From assembly GCA_051649305.1 (NCBI GenBank), contig JBOFGV010000044.1, positions 62,001-126,000 on the forward strand: a stretch of DNA of 64,000 bases, in the 5' to 3' direction. Source of the stretch: JADCCX01 sp051649305 (lineage in GTDB: Bacteria; Pseudomonadota; Alphaproteobacteria; Rhizobiales; Beijerinckiaceae). The position numbers and the translations under genes are program-made. Position 1 is the first letter of the stretch; every line of letters starts with the position of its first letter. The notes beneath the pieces were generated by a model. The model did not search any database. It worked only from the letters and a program-made list of their open reading frames with translations, and had not been told where the DNA came from. Below are positions 1 through 8,864 of the stretch, piece after piece.

Positions 1-402
1 CGCATCTGTAAAGCGGCTGATGAAAGCATCAATCCAGCCGCCGCGATATCCTGCCATCAGGCCGAGCGGCACGCCAAGCGCAATGGCAATGGTCACAGAG
101 ATGACGCCTGCCAGAAGTGAGGCGCGTGCGCCGTAAATGATGCGCGCAAAAAGATCACGGCCAACTTCATCGGTTCCAAACCAGAACAGCGCTGATGGTG
201 GCTTGCGCACAGTGGACCAGCCTTGCTTGATCGGATCATGCAGCGACAGCCAGGGTGCCAGCACCGCCAGCGTGATGATGATGAGAAGAACTACCAGCGC
301 CACCATGGCACCCTTGCGGCGGCGCAATCTGCGCCAGGCCCGCCGCATGGGGCTTTCGATTGTTTCAGAAGGGATTGCCAGAGCTGGCACCGAAGCTGTC
401 AC
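1..402 (-). CDS. ABC transporter permease, DppC/OppC type (3' part outside window)
   Basis: Inner-membrane permease of a peptide/opine/nickel-type ABC importer, and the last visible gene of the gamma-glutamyltransferase operon. The translation has an N-terminal basic stretch, a first membrane helix (MVALVVLLIIITLAVLA), then the DppC hallmark GTDEVGRDLFARIIYGAR and a further hydrophobic segment. The C-terminal half, with the EAA loop that contacts the ATPase, lies beyond base 1. I chose the GTG at 402: it follows the stop of the upstream permease (404-406) by one base, while the ATG at 407 runs into a stop after two codons. The family assignment is firm; the start and the substrate are less so. 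Confidence 0.85.
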   Translation of the reverse strand, partial: MTASVPALAIPSETIESPMRRAWRRLRRRKGAMVALVVLLIIITLAVLAPWLSLHDPIKQGWSTVRKPPSALFWFGTDEVGRDLFARIIYGARASLLAGVISVTIAIALGVPLGLMAGYRGGWIDAFISRFTDA

Positions 403-403
403 G

Positions 404-1345
404 TCATGACCTGAGGCGAGGGTTGACAAGGATGTAGCCAATGTCAGCCAGCAGATTCAGCAAGATATAGGTCGTGGCCGTCACCAGCACCACGCCCTGA
501 ACAACAGCATAATCCCGGTTGAAAACAGCATCCACAATCAATTTGCCAAAGCCGGGTATGGTAAAAATCTGCTCGGTCAGGACAGCACCCGAAAGCAGGG
601 TGCCAAACTCCAGTGCACCAAGCGTGATGATCGGCGTCAAGGCATTGCGCATCGCGTGCTTGATCACGACAGTCTTTTCCATCAGGCCCTTTGCACGGGC
701 GGTGCGGACATAGTCACTGTCCAGTGCCTGCAGCATGGCAGCACGTGTGTGTCGCATCAGCACGCCTGCGATGGAATTACCCAGCACGAAGGCTGGCATG
801 ATCGTTGTCTGGATAGACCCCCAGAAATCCTCGAACGGGCTGACATAGCCCGAGGCCGGCAACCAGCCGAGGTAAACCGAGAAGAACAGGATCATCATGA
901 TGCCCAGCCAGAAATTCGGCGTGGAGATGCCCCAGAGCGAAATGACATTGACTGCGTAGTCCCAGAAAGTGTCGCGCTTGACTGCCGAGATCACACCCGC
1001 TGTCACACCAATGACAAGCGCAATGATGATCGCCATGAAGGCCAGCTGCATGGTGACCGGCAGCTTCTGCAGGACAAGATCTGTCACGCTGGCCTTGAGC
1101 CGCATGGATTCTCCGAGGTTGCCCGTCATCACGCCACTGATCCAGTAGAGATACTGGAGAGGCAGAGGCTGATCGAGCCGGTATTGTTTCCGAATCTGGG
1201 CAATCACCTCGGGATCGTTTTCTTCTCCCGCCATGACCGTGGCGGGATCGCCGGGCAGAAGCTGCTGCAACAGGAAAATGATCACCGACACGAAAAAGAC
1301 CGTGGGGAGCAGTTGCAGCAGCCGTTTGCCGAGCAGGGAAAGCAC
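404..1345 (-). CDS. ABC transporter permease, DppB/OppB type
   Basis: Inner-membrane permease of 313 residues, the usual length for DppB-type subunits. It starts with a membrane helix (about residues 8-29), then the family motif LLPGDPA and a large periplasmic loop with the typical GNLGES segment near residue 76. Further helices follow, and the cytoplasmic EAA loop lies near residues 207-237 (DYVRTARAKGL) where the ATPase docks. It lies between the SBP gene (24-bp gap) and the DppC-type partner (1-bp gap), so the three are surely one transport unit. The substrate is inferred from the operon to be a peptide or gamma-glutamyl peptide. Confidence 0.93.
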   Translation of the reverse strand: MLSLLGKRLLQLLPTVFFVSVIIFLLQQLLPGDPATVMAGEENDPEVIAQIRKQYRLDQPLPLQYLYWISGVMTGNLGESMRLKASVTDLVLQKLPVTMQLAFMAIIIALVIGVTAGVISAVKRDTFWDYAVNVISLWGISTPNFWLGIMMILFFSVYLGWLPASGYVSPFEDFWGSIQTTIMPAFVLGNSIAGVLMRHTRAAMLQALDSDYVRTARAKGLMEKTVVIKHAMRNALTPIITLGALEFGTLLSGAVLTEQIFTIPGFGKLIVDAVFNRDYAVVQGVVLVTATTYILLNLLADIGYILVNPRLRS

Positions 1346-1369
1346 TTTTTCTGACCTCGTCCCTGATTG

Positions 1370-2878
1370 CTATTTGACCCGAAGGTTCATCACGCGCACG
1401 AGACCGTCCGGCATCTGCGTGTAGCCCTCAAGACGAGTTGTATGGGCGATGATCACCAGACGGTGGTAGAGATAGATGATCCCGCCTTCATCAAGCATTT
1501 TGCCGGTTGCCTTTTCGTAGAGCCCTTTGCGTTCGGCGACCGAACCCTTGATACGGGCTTCATCCAGCCAGGAATCAACCTCGGCATTGCTGTAGCCGCC
1601 GTAGTTGTTGGGCTGGCCAGTCTTGGCAAAGGAATAGATATTTCCGTCAGGATCAGTGCGTCCGGACCATGCCAGCATGAAAGCCTGATAGCGGCCATTC
1701 TCGGCCTCCACCAGCGAGGTTGCAAACTCTGTCACACGGATTTTCATTTCAAAACCGGCTTCTGCTGCCATGGCCTGAATGACCTCGGCGACCTGTCTTG
1801 TTTCAGGGTTGTTGGGCACCATGAAATCAAGGGGAATCGGGGTCTTCACACCCGCTTCCGCAATCAGCTTTTTTGCGAGCGCTACATCACGGTTTGGAAC
1901 CGGGAACTTTGCCTGAAAGTAGGGATGGGTCGGGCTGACCCACTGGTTGCCGGGTGTGTACTCGCCATTGAAGACAACCTGGTTGATGGCATTGCGGTCA
2001 ATCGCTGCACTCAGTGCCATGCGGATGCGCTTGTCTGCAAAGACCTTTGAGGCCTCGCCCTTGCCCACGTTGATGGTCATACCCTGATAGCCAAGCTCGG
2101 GAGCGGTCACCAGTTTCAGTCGGTTGTTGGCGCGTATTTCCTTGATGTCGGTGGCGAGAGCACGCTCGATGAGATCAAGCTGACCGGATTTCAGATTGGC
2201 CAGCCGCACGGTTGAATCGACGATCGGCAAGTAGGTGATCTTGTCGATATGCACATTGGCCTTGTTCCAGTAGTCAGCAAATTTCTCGACGACGATCCGG
2301 TCCTGCTGCACCCTTTCCACGAATTTGTAGGGGCCCGCACAGACTGGTTTGAGACCAAACTTGTCCCCTGCTTCTTTCGCAGCTTTTGGTGAAACCATCA
2401 TGCCGGAACGGTCGGTCAACTGGGCAATGAGTGGCGCGAAAGGCGCTTTCAATTCAAGCTTGATGGTCAGGGGATCAACCACGCTGACCTTGTCGACAAC
2501 GGAAAGTTCGGGACGGCGGAAAGAGCCCTGCATCGTCATGTGGCGTTCAAGCGAATACTTGGCAGCCTCAGCGTCCAGCGCTTCACCGTCATGGAACTTG
2601 ACGCCAGGACGTAATTTGATGGTGACAGATTTTCCATCAGCGGCGGTTTCATGAGAGAGGGCAAGCTGGGGTACAACATTGAGCTTGGCATCAATGTCAA
2701 AAAGCTTGTCACAGATCGAGGCAAAGACAATGCGCCCCACGTAGGTTCGGGCGGTCGTTGGATCGAGCGCATCAGGGTCCTCGGCAAGGCCTATCCGCAA
2801 TTGCGTCTGGGCCATCGCAGGCATTGTTGCCGATGCCAGAATCAGCGTGGCCGCGGCGGCATAAAGAATGGATTTCAT
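1370..2878 (-). CDS. Family-5 extracellular solute-binding protein of peptide ABC transporter
   Basis: Periplasmic binding protein of 502 residues in the DppA/OppA/NikA family. It has a Sec signal peptide (hydrophobic AAAATLILASAT, cleavage probably after PAMAQ near residue 23). The family-5 features are present: LRPGVKFHDGEALDAEAAKYSLER near residues 90-113 and the YLPIVDSTVRLANLKSGQLDL region. It is encoded between the ATPase gene and the permease genes of the same minus-strand operon. With a gamma-glutamyltransferase and a DUF1028 protein upstream in the operon, a gamma-glutamyl peptide or glutathione-like ligand is plausible but not shown by the sequence. Confidence 0.93.
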   Translation of the reverse strand: MKSILYAAAATLILASATMPAMAQTQLRIGLAEDPDALDPTTARTYVGRIVFASICDKLFDIDAKLNVVPQLALSHETAADGKSVTIKLRPGVKFHDGEALDAEAAKYSLERHMTMQGSFRRPELSVVDKVSVVDPLTIKLELKAPFAPLIAQLTDRSGMMVSPKAAKEAGDKFGLKPVCAGPYKFVERVQQDRIVVEKFADYWNKANVHIDKITYLPIVDSTVRLANLKSGQLDLIERALATDIKEIRANNRLKLVTAPELGYQGMTINVGKGEASKVFADKRIRMALSAAIDRNAINQVVFNGEYTPGNQWVSPTHPYFQAKFPVPNRDVALAKKLIAEAGVKTPIPLDFMVPNNPETRQVAEVIQAMAAEAGFEMKIRVTEFATSLVEAENGRYQAFMLAWSGRTDPDGNIYSFAKTGQPNNYGGYSNAEVDSWLDEARIKGSVAERKGLYEKATGKMLDEGGIIYLYHRLVIIAHTTRLEGYTQMPDGLVRVMNLRVK

Positions 2879-2896
2879 CTCATCTCTCCCGGTGGT

Positions 2897-3979
2897 TCAT
2901 AACGATGGCTTCAACGGCTGGGATCCAGCATCGGCGCTTTCTGCAAAACGTGCAATGAGGCTTTTCAGACGCGGGTCCATGGTGCCTTCATCAGGCAGCA
3001 AGTCCCGTGCCATAGGCAGAATTGCGGCTTCATGGCAGGCCACCGACCGATTGCCTGCAGCGATCAGCGCGGGCTGTTCAGTACGGCATCGCGGTGTAAC
3101 GTGCGGGCAGCGGGTGTGAAGGTGGCATCCCGCTGGCGGGTTGACCGGCGAGGGAACATCGCCCTCCAGCAAAAGACGCCGCCGTGTGGCCTGCGGTGCT
3201 GTAATGGGGATGGCCGAGAGCAACGCACGTGTGTAGGGGTGTTTGGGATCGGCAAAAAGCTCATCGGCGGGGGCCAGTTCAACAATACGCCCCAGATACA
3301 TCACGGCGACCCGGTCTGCGATGTGTTTGACGACAGCCAGATCATGCGAGATGAAAATCATGGCGAGGCCAAGATCCTGCTGCAGATCCCGCAGCAGATT
3401 GAGGATTTGCGCGCGGATCGACACATCAAGCGCTGATACAGGCTCATCACAGATCAAGAGTTTAGGCTCGCCAGCCAAAGCGCGGGCAATGACGATGCGT
3501 TGGCGCTGGCCACCTGAAAACTCATGCGGATAACGCTGGGCCTGTGCAGGCTTCAGGCCAACACGCTGCATCAGTTCGTGCACCCGTTTCTGACGCTCGG
3601 AAGGCGGCACAATATTATGCAACATCAACGGCTCCCCGATGATATCGCTGACTGTCATGCGCGGATTGAGCGATGCAAAAGGGTCCTGAAAAATAAGCTG
3701 AAAATGGCGGCGTTTTGCGCGAAGGGCTGGTTCGGGAAGATTGTGAAGAGACTCTCCGTCGAAACGGACTTCTCCCGCTGTTGGCTCCAGCAACGCGAGC
3801 AGCAGGCGCCCGACGGTTGATTTGCCACAACCGGATTCGCCGACAATCGCCAGTGTCTCACCTGCCTTGAGTGAAAGGCTCACGCCATCAACCGCCTTGA
3901 GTGTGGCGAGTGGTTTGCCAAACAGGGAGCGGTTGACGACAAAATGCTTCCTGAGATCTTTCGCCTCCAGCAAGCTCAT
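2897..3979 (-). CDS. Peptide ABC transporter ATPase, DppF/OppF type
   Basis: Cytoplasmic ATPase of 360 residues. Walker A is GESGCGKS at residues 47-54, the Q-loop is FQDPFASLNPR, the ABC signature is FSGGQRQR and Walker B is LLICDEPVSALD. The C-terminal oligopeptide-transporter extension with clustered cysteines (CHLHTRCP...CR) is present. The tail after it (from about residue 330) is longer than in most DppF proteins. The start overlaps the stop of the DppD-type ATPase by 4 bp (ATGA), which indicates translational coupling. It energises import through the two permeases further down the operon. Confidence 0.94.
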   Translation of the reverse strand: MSLLEAKDLRKHFVVNRSLFGKPLATLKAVDGVSLSLKAGETLAIVGESGCGKSTVGRLLLALLEPTAGEVRFDGESLHNLPEPALRAKRRHFQLIFQDPFASLNPRMTVSDIIGEPLMLHNIVPPSERQKRVHELMQRVGLKPAQAQRYPHEFSGGQRQRIVIARALAGEPKLLICDEPVSALDVSIRAQILNLLRDLQQDLGLAMIFISHDLAVVKHIADRVAVMYLGRIVELAPADELFADPKHPYTRALLSAIPITAPQATRRRLLLEGDVPSPVNPPAGCHLHTRCPHVTPRCRTEQPALIAAGNRSVACHEAAILPMARDLLPDEGTMDPRLKSLIARFAESADAGSQPLKPSL

Positions 3980-4965
3980 GCGACCAGCCTTTCAAGAGGG
4001 GCTTTCCAGCACCGTGTCAGGCGTCCTGCTTCCGGGGCAGTAACAGGAGGAGCCTCTGCAATGCACTTTGCATCAACAAAGGCGCAGCGTGCTGCAAACC
4101 GGCAACCCGTCGGCGGATTTGTCATGTCTGGCACAGCCCCTTCAATGACGGACAGCTTGTTGCGCCGCTCGTCAAGGCGAGGCAAGGAGCCCAATAGTCC
4201 AATGGTATAAGGGTGCTGTGGAAAGCGGAAGAGATCGGCAACAGGTGCCTGCTCGACAATCTGGCCCGCGTACATCACTGCAACATCATCGCAGGTTTCC
4301 GCCACCACACCCAGATCATGGGTAATGAGGATGACCGATGCGCCCGCCTCCTCGCGCAACGAACGCAGCAATGCCAGAATCTGGGCCTGAATGGTCACAT
4401 CCAGCGCCGTTGTTGGCTCGTCGGCTATCAGAAGATCAGGATCACAGGCCAGTGCCATGGCAATCATGACACGCTGGCGCATGCCGCCTGAGAGCTTGTG
4501 CGGATAATCGCTGAACCGCGCTTCCGGATTGGGAATGCGCACCCGGCGCAGCATCTCGACGGCGTGCTTTCTGGCCTCGTCCTGCGCTATGTTGCGATGG
4601 CGCAGGATCGCTTCCATGATCTGGTCACCCACTGTGAAAGACGGGTTCAGGGATGTCATGGGTTCCTGAAAGATCATGGCCATGCGGTTGCCGCGCAGAT
4701 CGCGCAACTGTTCTGGAGGGAGAGTGCGCAGGTCCTTGCCTTCAAACAGAATGCGCCCAGAAATGTCCGGGCCACGTGCTGGCAACAATCCCATGATGGC
4801 GAGTGACGTGACGCTCTTGCCGCATCCTGATTCACCCACAATACCAAGAGTGCGACCACGCATGACCTGAAAGCTGATGCCATCCACTGCATGTGTGACG
4901 CGACCATCCGCCCCCCGGAAACTGACGGCCAGCGTCTCAACCTGAAGCAGCTGCCTGTCGGTCAT
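3976..4965 (-). CDS. Peptide ABC transporter ATPase, DppD/OppD type
   Basis: Cytoplasmic ATPase of 329 residues, heterodimer partner of the following DppF-type protein. It shows Walker A GESGCGKS near residue 44, the Q-loop FQEPMTSLNPSF, signature LSGGMRQR (the GGM form typical of DppD rather than DppF), Walker B LLIADEPTTALD and the C-terminal cysteine motif GCRFAARCAFVDAKC. Its start overlaps the end of the DUF1028 gene by 4 bp and its end overlaps the next ATPase by 4 bp. Confidence 0.94.
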   Translation of the reverse strand: MTDRQLLQVETLAVSFRGADGRVTHAVDGISFQVMRGRTLGIVGESGCGKSVTSLAIMGLLPARGPDISGRILFEGKDLRTLPPEQLRDLRGNRMAMIFQEPMTSLNPSFTVGDQIMEAILRHRNIAQDEARKHAVEMLRRVRIPNPEARFSDYPHKLSGGMRQRVMIAMALACDPDLLIADEPTTALDVTIQAQILALLRSLREEAGASVILITHDLGVVAETCDDVAVMYAGQIVEQAPVADLFRFPQHPYTIGLLGSLPRLDERRNKLSVIEGAVPDMTNPPTGCRFAARCAFVDAKCIAEAPPVTAPEAGRLTRCWKAPLERLVA

Positions 4966-5678
4966 TTTTCTGCCGCTTCCGCCATGGACCGGGCAATCCT
5001 GAGCTCAATCTCCTCCCGGCCCAACACACCGGATGGATTGCCAGCCCTGGGCATGCAGGTGCGGTAATGAATGTAGCGCTGGCGGCTCACCTCTTCGAGG
5101 CGCGCCAGTTCATCCAGAGGCTCGGCATGGTCATCCACCCTGATGTCAATCCGGGCATATTCCTCATCGTCATGGATCAGGATTGCGGCACTTTGCTTGC
5201 CACGCTTGTCTCCGCCCGCTTTCTGCCCTGCCTGCAATGCCGCGATGAAACGTCTCGCAAAAGGCATCGTCGCTTCTGCGGCAAACACCCGTGCTGTTTC
5301 CTCAATCACCTGCGGGCCTGCCAGCATGTTTCCGGCAACAGAGAAATGCTCCTGAATGATCTGACCGGCCCAGGGCACGCAGGTGCTTCCGGTCAAGGCC
5401 GCAAAGCGCCCCTGCCTGTCCATTACGTGCACCTGCCTGTCGTTTCTGCCCTCATCGTCTGCCGAGACAATGCGGATAACGTCATCAGCACTGGCTCCGG
5501 CACGCAAAAGCTCAAGGCCACGCAGGCCATAGAACGGATTGACAAAGGCCTGACTGGCGATCGCGCCGATACCGGATGCTATGAAAGGTACGCGGGAACC
5601 AACCCCGAAGGCGCAGGTCGTAACCGCAATGCCGATATGGCCGGTGAGAGGATCTCTGGCGACGATCGACCATGTCAT
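4962..5678 (-). CDS. DUF1028 family Ntn-hydrolase-like protein
   Basis: A 238-residue protein of the DUF1028 family. It begins MTWSIVARDPLTGHIGIAV and continues with GVGSRVPFIASGIGAIASQAFVNP, the family's characteristic N-terminal block. The fold is known to resemble Ntn hydrolases, which fits an amide-bond hydrolase role, but the biochemical reaction is not established. There is no signal peptide, so it is probably cytoplasmic. It lies 6 bp after the gamma-glutamyltransferase gene and overlaps the ATPase gene by 4 bp. Co-occurrence with a peptide importer and a gamma-glutamyl hydrolase suggests processing of the imported compound. Confidence 0.88.
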   Translation of the reverse strand: MTWSIVARDPLTGHIGIAVTTCAFGVGSRVPFIASGIGAIASQAFVNPFYGLRGLELLRAGASADDVIRIVSADDEGRNDRQVHVMDRQGRFAALTGSTCVPWAGQIIQEHFSVAGNMLAGPQVIEETARVFAAEATMPFARRFIAALQAGQKAGGDKRGKQSAAILIHDDEEYARIDIRVDDHAEPLDELARLEEVSRQRYIHYRTCMPRAGNPSGVLGREEIELRIARSMAEAAEK

Positions 5679-5684
5679 GTCCGT

Positions 5685-7538
5685 CTATCTCCCCACCGCA
5701 TAGCCTTGCATGCCGCGCGGATTGGCGGCGGCCTTCAGAATCTCACCATCTTTTGCAGCTGCAACAAGGCGGCCTTCACTCCAGCTGCCGCCAACCTCGA
5801 CCTTGTGGCCACGGCGCTTGAGCTCTTCGATGGTTGTGGACGGAAAGCGATCTTCGACAGCCACAACGCCCGGTCGGGCCTGACGTGGCCAGAAGCTTTG
5901 CGGGAAATGCTCTGTGTGGAAAGCCGGTGCATCAATCGCCTGCTGAAGGTTCATGCCGGCATGGACATGGCGCAGGAACATCTGGGGAATCCATTGATCC
6001 TGCTGGTCGCCACCCGGTGAGCCCCATGCAAGATAGGCCTTACCATCACGCAGTGCCATGGTGGGCGAAAGGGTGGTGCGGGGGCGGCGGCCTTCACCCA
6101 GCGCCGAAGGATGCGCGGGATCAAGCACAAACATCTGCGCACGCGAACCCAGACAGAAGCCAAGCTCCGGAATGATCGGCGAGCTTTGCAGCCAGCCACC
6201 AGAAGGTGTTGCCGCGATCATGTTGCCATGCCGATCAATGACATCGTAATGCACTGTGTCGCCTCTGGCTTCACCCAGTTTTCCGACTGTAGGCTCTCCG
6301 ATACCAAAGGCACTCACGGCCTGTCGTGAACCATCAGACACGCTGACAGCCAATGTCTTGCCACGTCCGGGGATGACACCGGGGCGCTGGTCCATCGAAG
6401 CCTCGGATGTGATCAGCTTGCGTCGTTCATCGTTGTAGGCGTCAGACAGAAGCACATCGAGCGGGATATCGGAAAAGTTGGGATCCCCCAGAAACGTATC
6501 ACGGTCAGCAAAAGCGAGCTTCGCTGCTTCAACCACAAGATGGACAAACTCCGGACCCGTCACATCAATGCCATCAAGAGCAAATCCCTTGAGGAGCGCC
6601 AGTTGCTGCAAGGTCGCTATGCCCTGGCACCATCCACCGGGCTTGAGCACACGGTAGCGGCCATAGTCATAACCAACAGGCTCTTCAACGGTTGCGCACC
6701 AGGACGCCATGTCCTGTCCGGTCAGCACGCCCTTGTTGCGGCGACCGGATGAATCCATCAGTTCCTGCGTGCGACAGAAACGGTCGATTGCTTCTGCAAC
6801 AAAGCCTCTTGACCAGACAGCCCGGGCTTTCTCGATCTGTACCACACGGTCGCCACCGGCAGCTTCCGCCTCTGTGAGAATACGCTCGTACATGTCTGCC
6901 ATGGCAGGATTGCGAAACAGTGTTCCCGGGGGCGGTGCTTTGCCACCGGGTAGGTAGAGGGCCGCAGATGTAGGCCATTCGTTGCGGAACAGCTCTGCGA
7001 CTGTGTTGATTGTGGCTGTGATGCGCTCGACCACCGGGTAGCCATGACGGGCATAGTGAATGGCTGGTTCCAGCACCTCGCGCAGCCTGACGCTGCCATA
7101 ATCACGCAATACCAGCATCAGCGCGTCAAAGGTTCCAGGCACGCAGGTGGCAAGCAGGCCTGAGCCCGGCACCAGATCAAGACCAAGGGACTTGCAATGG
7201 GCGATGGTGAGATTTTTGGGCGCAATGCCCTGTCCGCAGATCACCTTCATACTGCGGCTTGCTGCATCATAGACCATGATAGGCGCATCACCGCCCGGTC
7301 CGTTTAGATGGGGTTCGACAACCTGGAGTGTAAAGTTTGCCGCAACGCCCGCATCAAATGCATTTCCGCCACGCTCCAGAACACCCATGCCAACAGCACT
7401 GGCAATCCAGTGGGTCGATGCAATGACGCCAAACGTGCCCTTGATTTCCGGACGCGTGGTAAAACCATCAGAAGCGATAAAGGACATCAGGCTGTGCTTT
7501 CGCAGGGGTGTGATTGCTCCCCTTTTTGTTCCATTCAT
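5685..7538 (-). CDS. ggt: Gamma-glutamyltransferase family protein
   Basis: A 617-residue protein of the gamma-glutamyltranspeptidase (Ntn hydrolase) family, which removes or transfers the gamma-glutamyl group of glutathione and similar amides. The N-terminal ASTHWIASAVGMGVLERGGNAFDA block and the self-cleavage site are present. The nucleophile should be Thr428 in GDTVHYDVID, where the usual TTH reads TVH. The later GGSWSEGRLVAA and NPRGMQGYAVGR are family-typical. No clear signal peptide is visible, so a cytoplasmic location is possible, unlike classic periplasmic Ggt. No good ribosome site precedes the ATG at 7538; a start at 7487 (LMSFIASDGF) is an alternative. It is the first gene of the operon. 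Confidence 0.88.
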   Translation of the reverse strand: MNGTKRGAITPLRKHSLMSFIASDGFTTRPEIKGTFGVIASTHWIASAVGMGVLERGGNAFDAGVAANFTLQVVEPHLNGPGGDAPIMVYDAASRSMKVICGQGIAPKNLTIAHCKSLGLDLVPGSGLLATCVPGTFDALMLVLRDYGSVRLREVLEPAIHYARHGYPVVERITATINTVAELFRNEWPTSAALYLPGGKAPPPGTLFRNPAMADMYERILTEAEAAGGDRVVQIEKARAVWSRGFVAEAIDRFCRTQELMDSSGRRNKGVLTGQDMASWCATVEEPVGYDYGRYRVLKPGGWCQGIATLQQLALLKGFALDGIDVTGPEFVHLVVEAAKLAFADRDTFLGDPNFSDIPLDVLLSDAYNDERRKLITSEASMDQRPGVIPGRGKTLAVSVSDGSRQAVSAFGIGEPTVGKLGEARGDTVHYDVIDRHGNMIAATPSGGWLQSSPIIPELGFCLGSRAQMFVLDPAHPSALGEGRRPRTTLSPTMALRDGKAYLAWGSPGGDQQDQWIPQMFLRHVHAGMNLQQAIDAPAFHTEHFPQSFWPRQARPGVVAVEDRFPSTTIEELKRRGHKVEVGGSWSEGRLVAAAKDGEILKAAANPRGMQGYAVGR

Positions 7539-8159
7539 TCTTGAGGAACGCGAGAGATTGTCAATGGCCTATCCTCAGACGCTTATGATCAACCTTGCAC
7601 CGGATTACCTCTAAGTGCCTTGATGCTTAGCCTGGTTGCGCTGGGGTTCGTAGATCTGGACTTGAATGCCCGGTTTGCGGTTCTTAGGGCGTGAACATTG
7701 ATGTCAGCAATGGGCGCAGGGCAGGCGGGATAGGGGGTCATTTATACCGTCTGGAATTGAATGCTGAGCGGACATCGAATGTCTGCTTCGAAACAATTCT
7801 GTCAAATGTACAATTACTTGTGGACTGCCTTTCATTGGGATCATCCAGCTGCCGAAAGCCAAAGCAGACATTGCTAAACAGAGAGGTGCGGCGATTACCA
7901 GCCGCTGAAATGTCAACGGTAGCGTGATAAAAGAAGCGGTTTACCGATGTAGGGCATGGCTATTGGCTATCGTCCGGTCTTTATGCTCACTGTTGACCAT
8001 GAGCTGACCATCGCAACCTGCCACGTGAATGACGTTGTAGCTAAGGAGCGGTCATTCGGCCGTTGCTTGCACTTCCGTCTTATCGACACCATTCGCTCTG
8101 CCGAACCGCAACCCGTCGACTAGCAGACTCATCATCCGGTCGGTGTGCTTCGCTCCGCT
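7539..8159. other. Gene-poor stretch upstream of the ggt operon
   Basis: About 620 bases with no gene I can recognise. It must hold the promoter of the minus-strand ggt operon. The open frames inside it are short, have no convincing ribosome sites and match no family I know, including a 55-codon plus-strand frame from 7956 to 8123. Together with the decayed hydrolase fragment just downstream it looks like a degenerating region rather than a functional locus. Confidence 0.5.
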
Positions 8160-8370
8160 GGCGCGGCCATGGCCGTTCCGACCAGACCGACACAGGGAAC
8201 GAAATGAACACCTATGCTGCGGATGTCGCCGAGTTCGCCAAAGCACGGGACCTGCGGGATGCAATCCATGTCGGGCATTCGACCGGTGGAGGCGAAGTCA
8301 CACGGAATGTTGCGCAGACCGTGCCCGGCATGATCGTCGCCGAGGGCGTTCTGGTTGCTATCCGCGGCTG
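8160..8370 (+). pseudogene. Decayed fragment of an alpha/beta hydrolase (paralogue of the gene at 8865)
   Basis: The plus-strand translation here contains GHGRSDQTDTGNEMNTYAAD and then IHVGHSTGGGEVTR. The same block in the intact neighbour 700 bp downstream reads GHGRSDQTDAGNDMDTYAAD and IHIGHSTGGGEVTR. Only about 70 codons around the nucleophile elbow remain. The N-terminal third and the C-terminal third with the catalytic Asp and His are missing or unrecognisable, and the frame stops at 8411-8413. The two copies are clearly related but have diverged at many positions, so this is either an old tandem duplication or a remnant of a horizontally acquired homologue. Confidence 0.75.
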
Positions 8371-8864
8371 GGCAGACGCACCGCAGGTTGCGGTCGATCT
8401 CTTTAGCATCTGAGGTGGATAGCTGGCAGACTATTGGGACGTGTTGCAGCACGATGTGACGACGACGGCTGCACTCTGCGGCATCTCGATGTTCGATCCC
8501 CAAGAAGGGGCCAATCAGGCTCGACGCGCAACGGCATGCGATGCCTGCGAAGAGGCCGCTATGCGGCCTCTCGACCGGATCTCTCGGCAAAACCCTTTGT
8601 TCAAAATTATTGGTTGAAGGCTGGCTTCACCGAACGGTGCAAAGACAGCAAGATTGGCACCATCCCGGCAGCTTCTGCGCCGCAATCCTGGAGCATCACC
8701 ACTAGAGTTTGATCACTGAACACAAGCCTTCTCTCAAGAAAAAAGGATGAAATCATGACCCAACGTAACGGGCTCGGCGCGCCCACACCATAATGAGTCG
8801 GACGTGAAATGCCTCACGCCTCTGGACCTATTGCATCAACCCTTACAACCAAGGACATGAATCC
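8371..8864. other. Gene-poor stretch with an orphan ribosome site and 12-residue ORF
   Basis: About 490 bases without a recognisable gene. It includes a very good ribosome binding site (AAAAAAGGA, ending near 8748) in front of an ATG at 8755 whose frame stops after only 12 codons (MTQRNGLGAPTP, stop at 8791). This may be the 5' end of a lost gene, or a leader peptide for the hydrolase operon that starts at 8865. The rest of the stretch has no feature I can support. Confidence 0.45.

Noticed and set aside
5067..6020. 317-codon plus-strand frame opposite ggt and the DUF1028 gene
   Set aside because: It spans the junction of two well-supported minus-strand genes and has no recognisable protein features.
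7956..8123. 55-codon plus-strand frame upstream of the decayed hydrolase
   Set aside because: No ribosome site and no similarity I recognise; more likely chance in a degenerate region.
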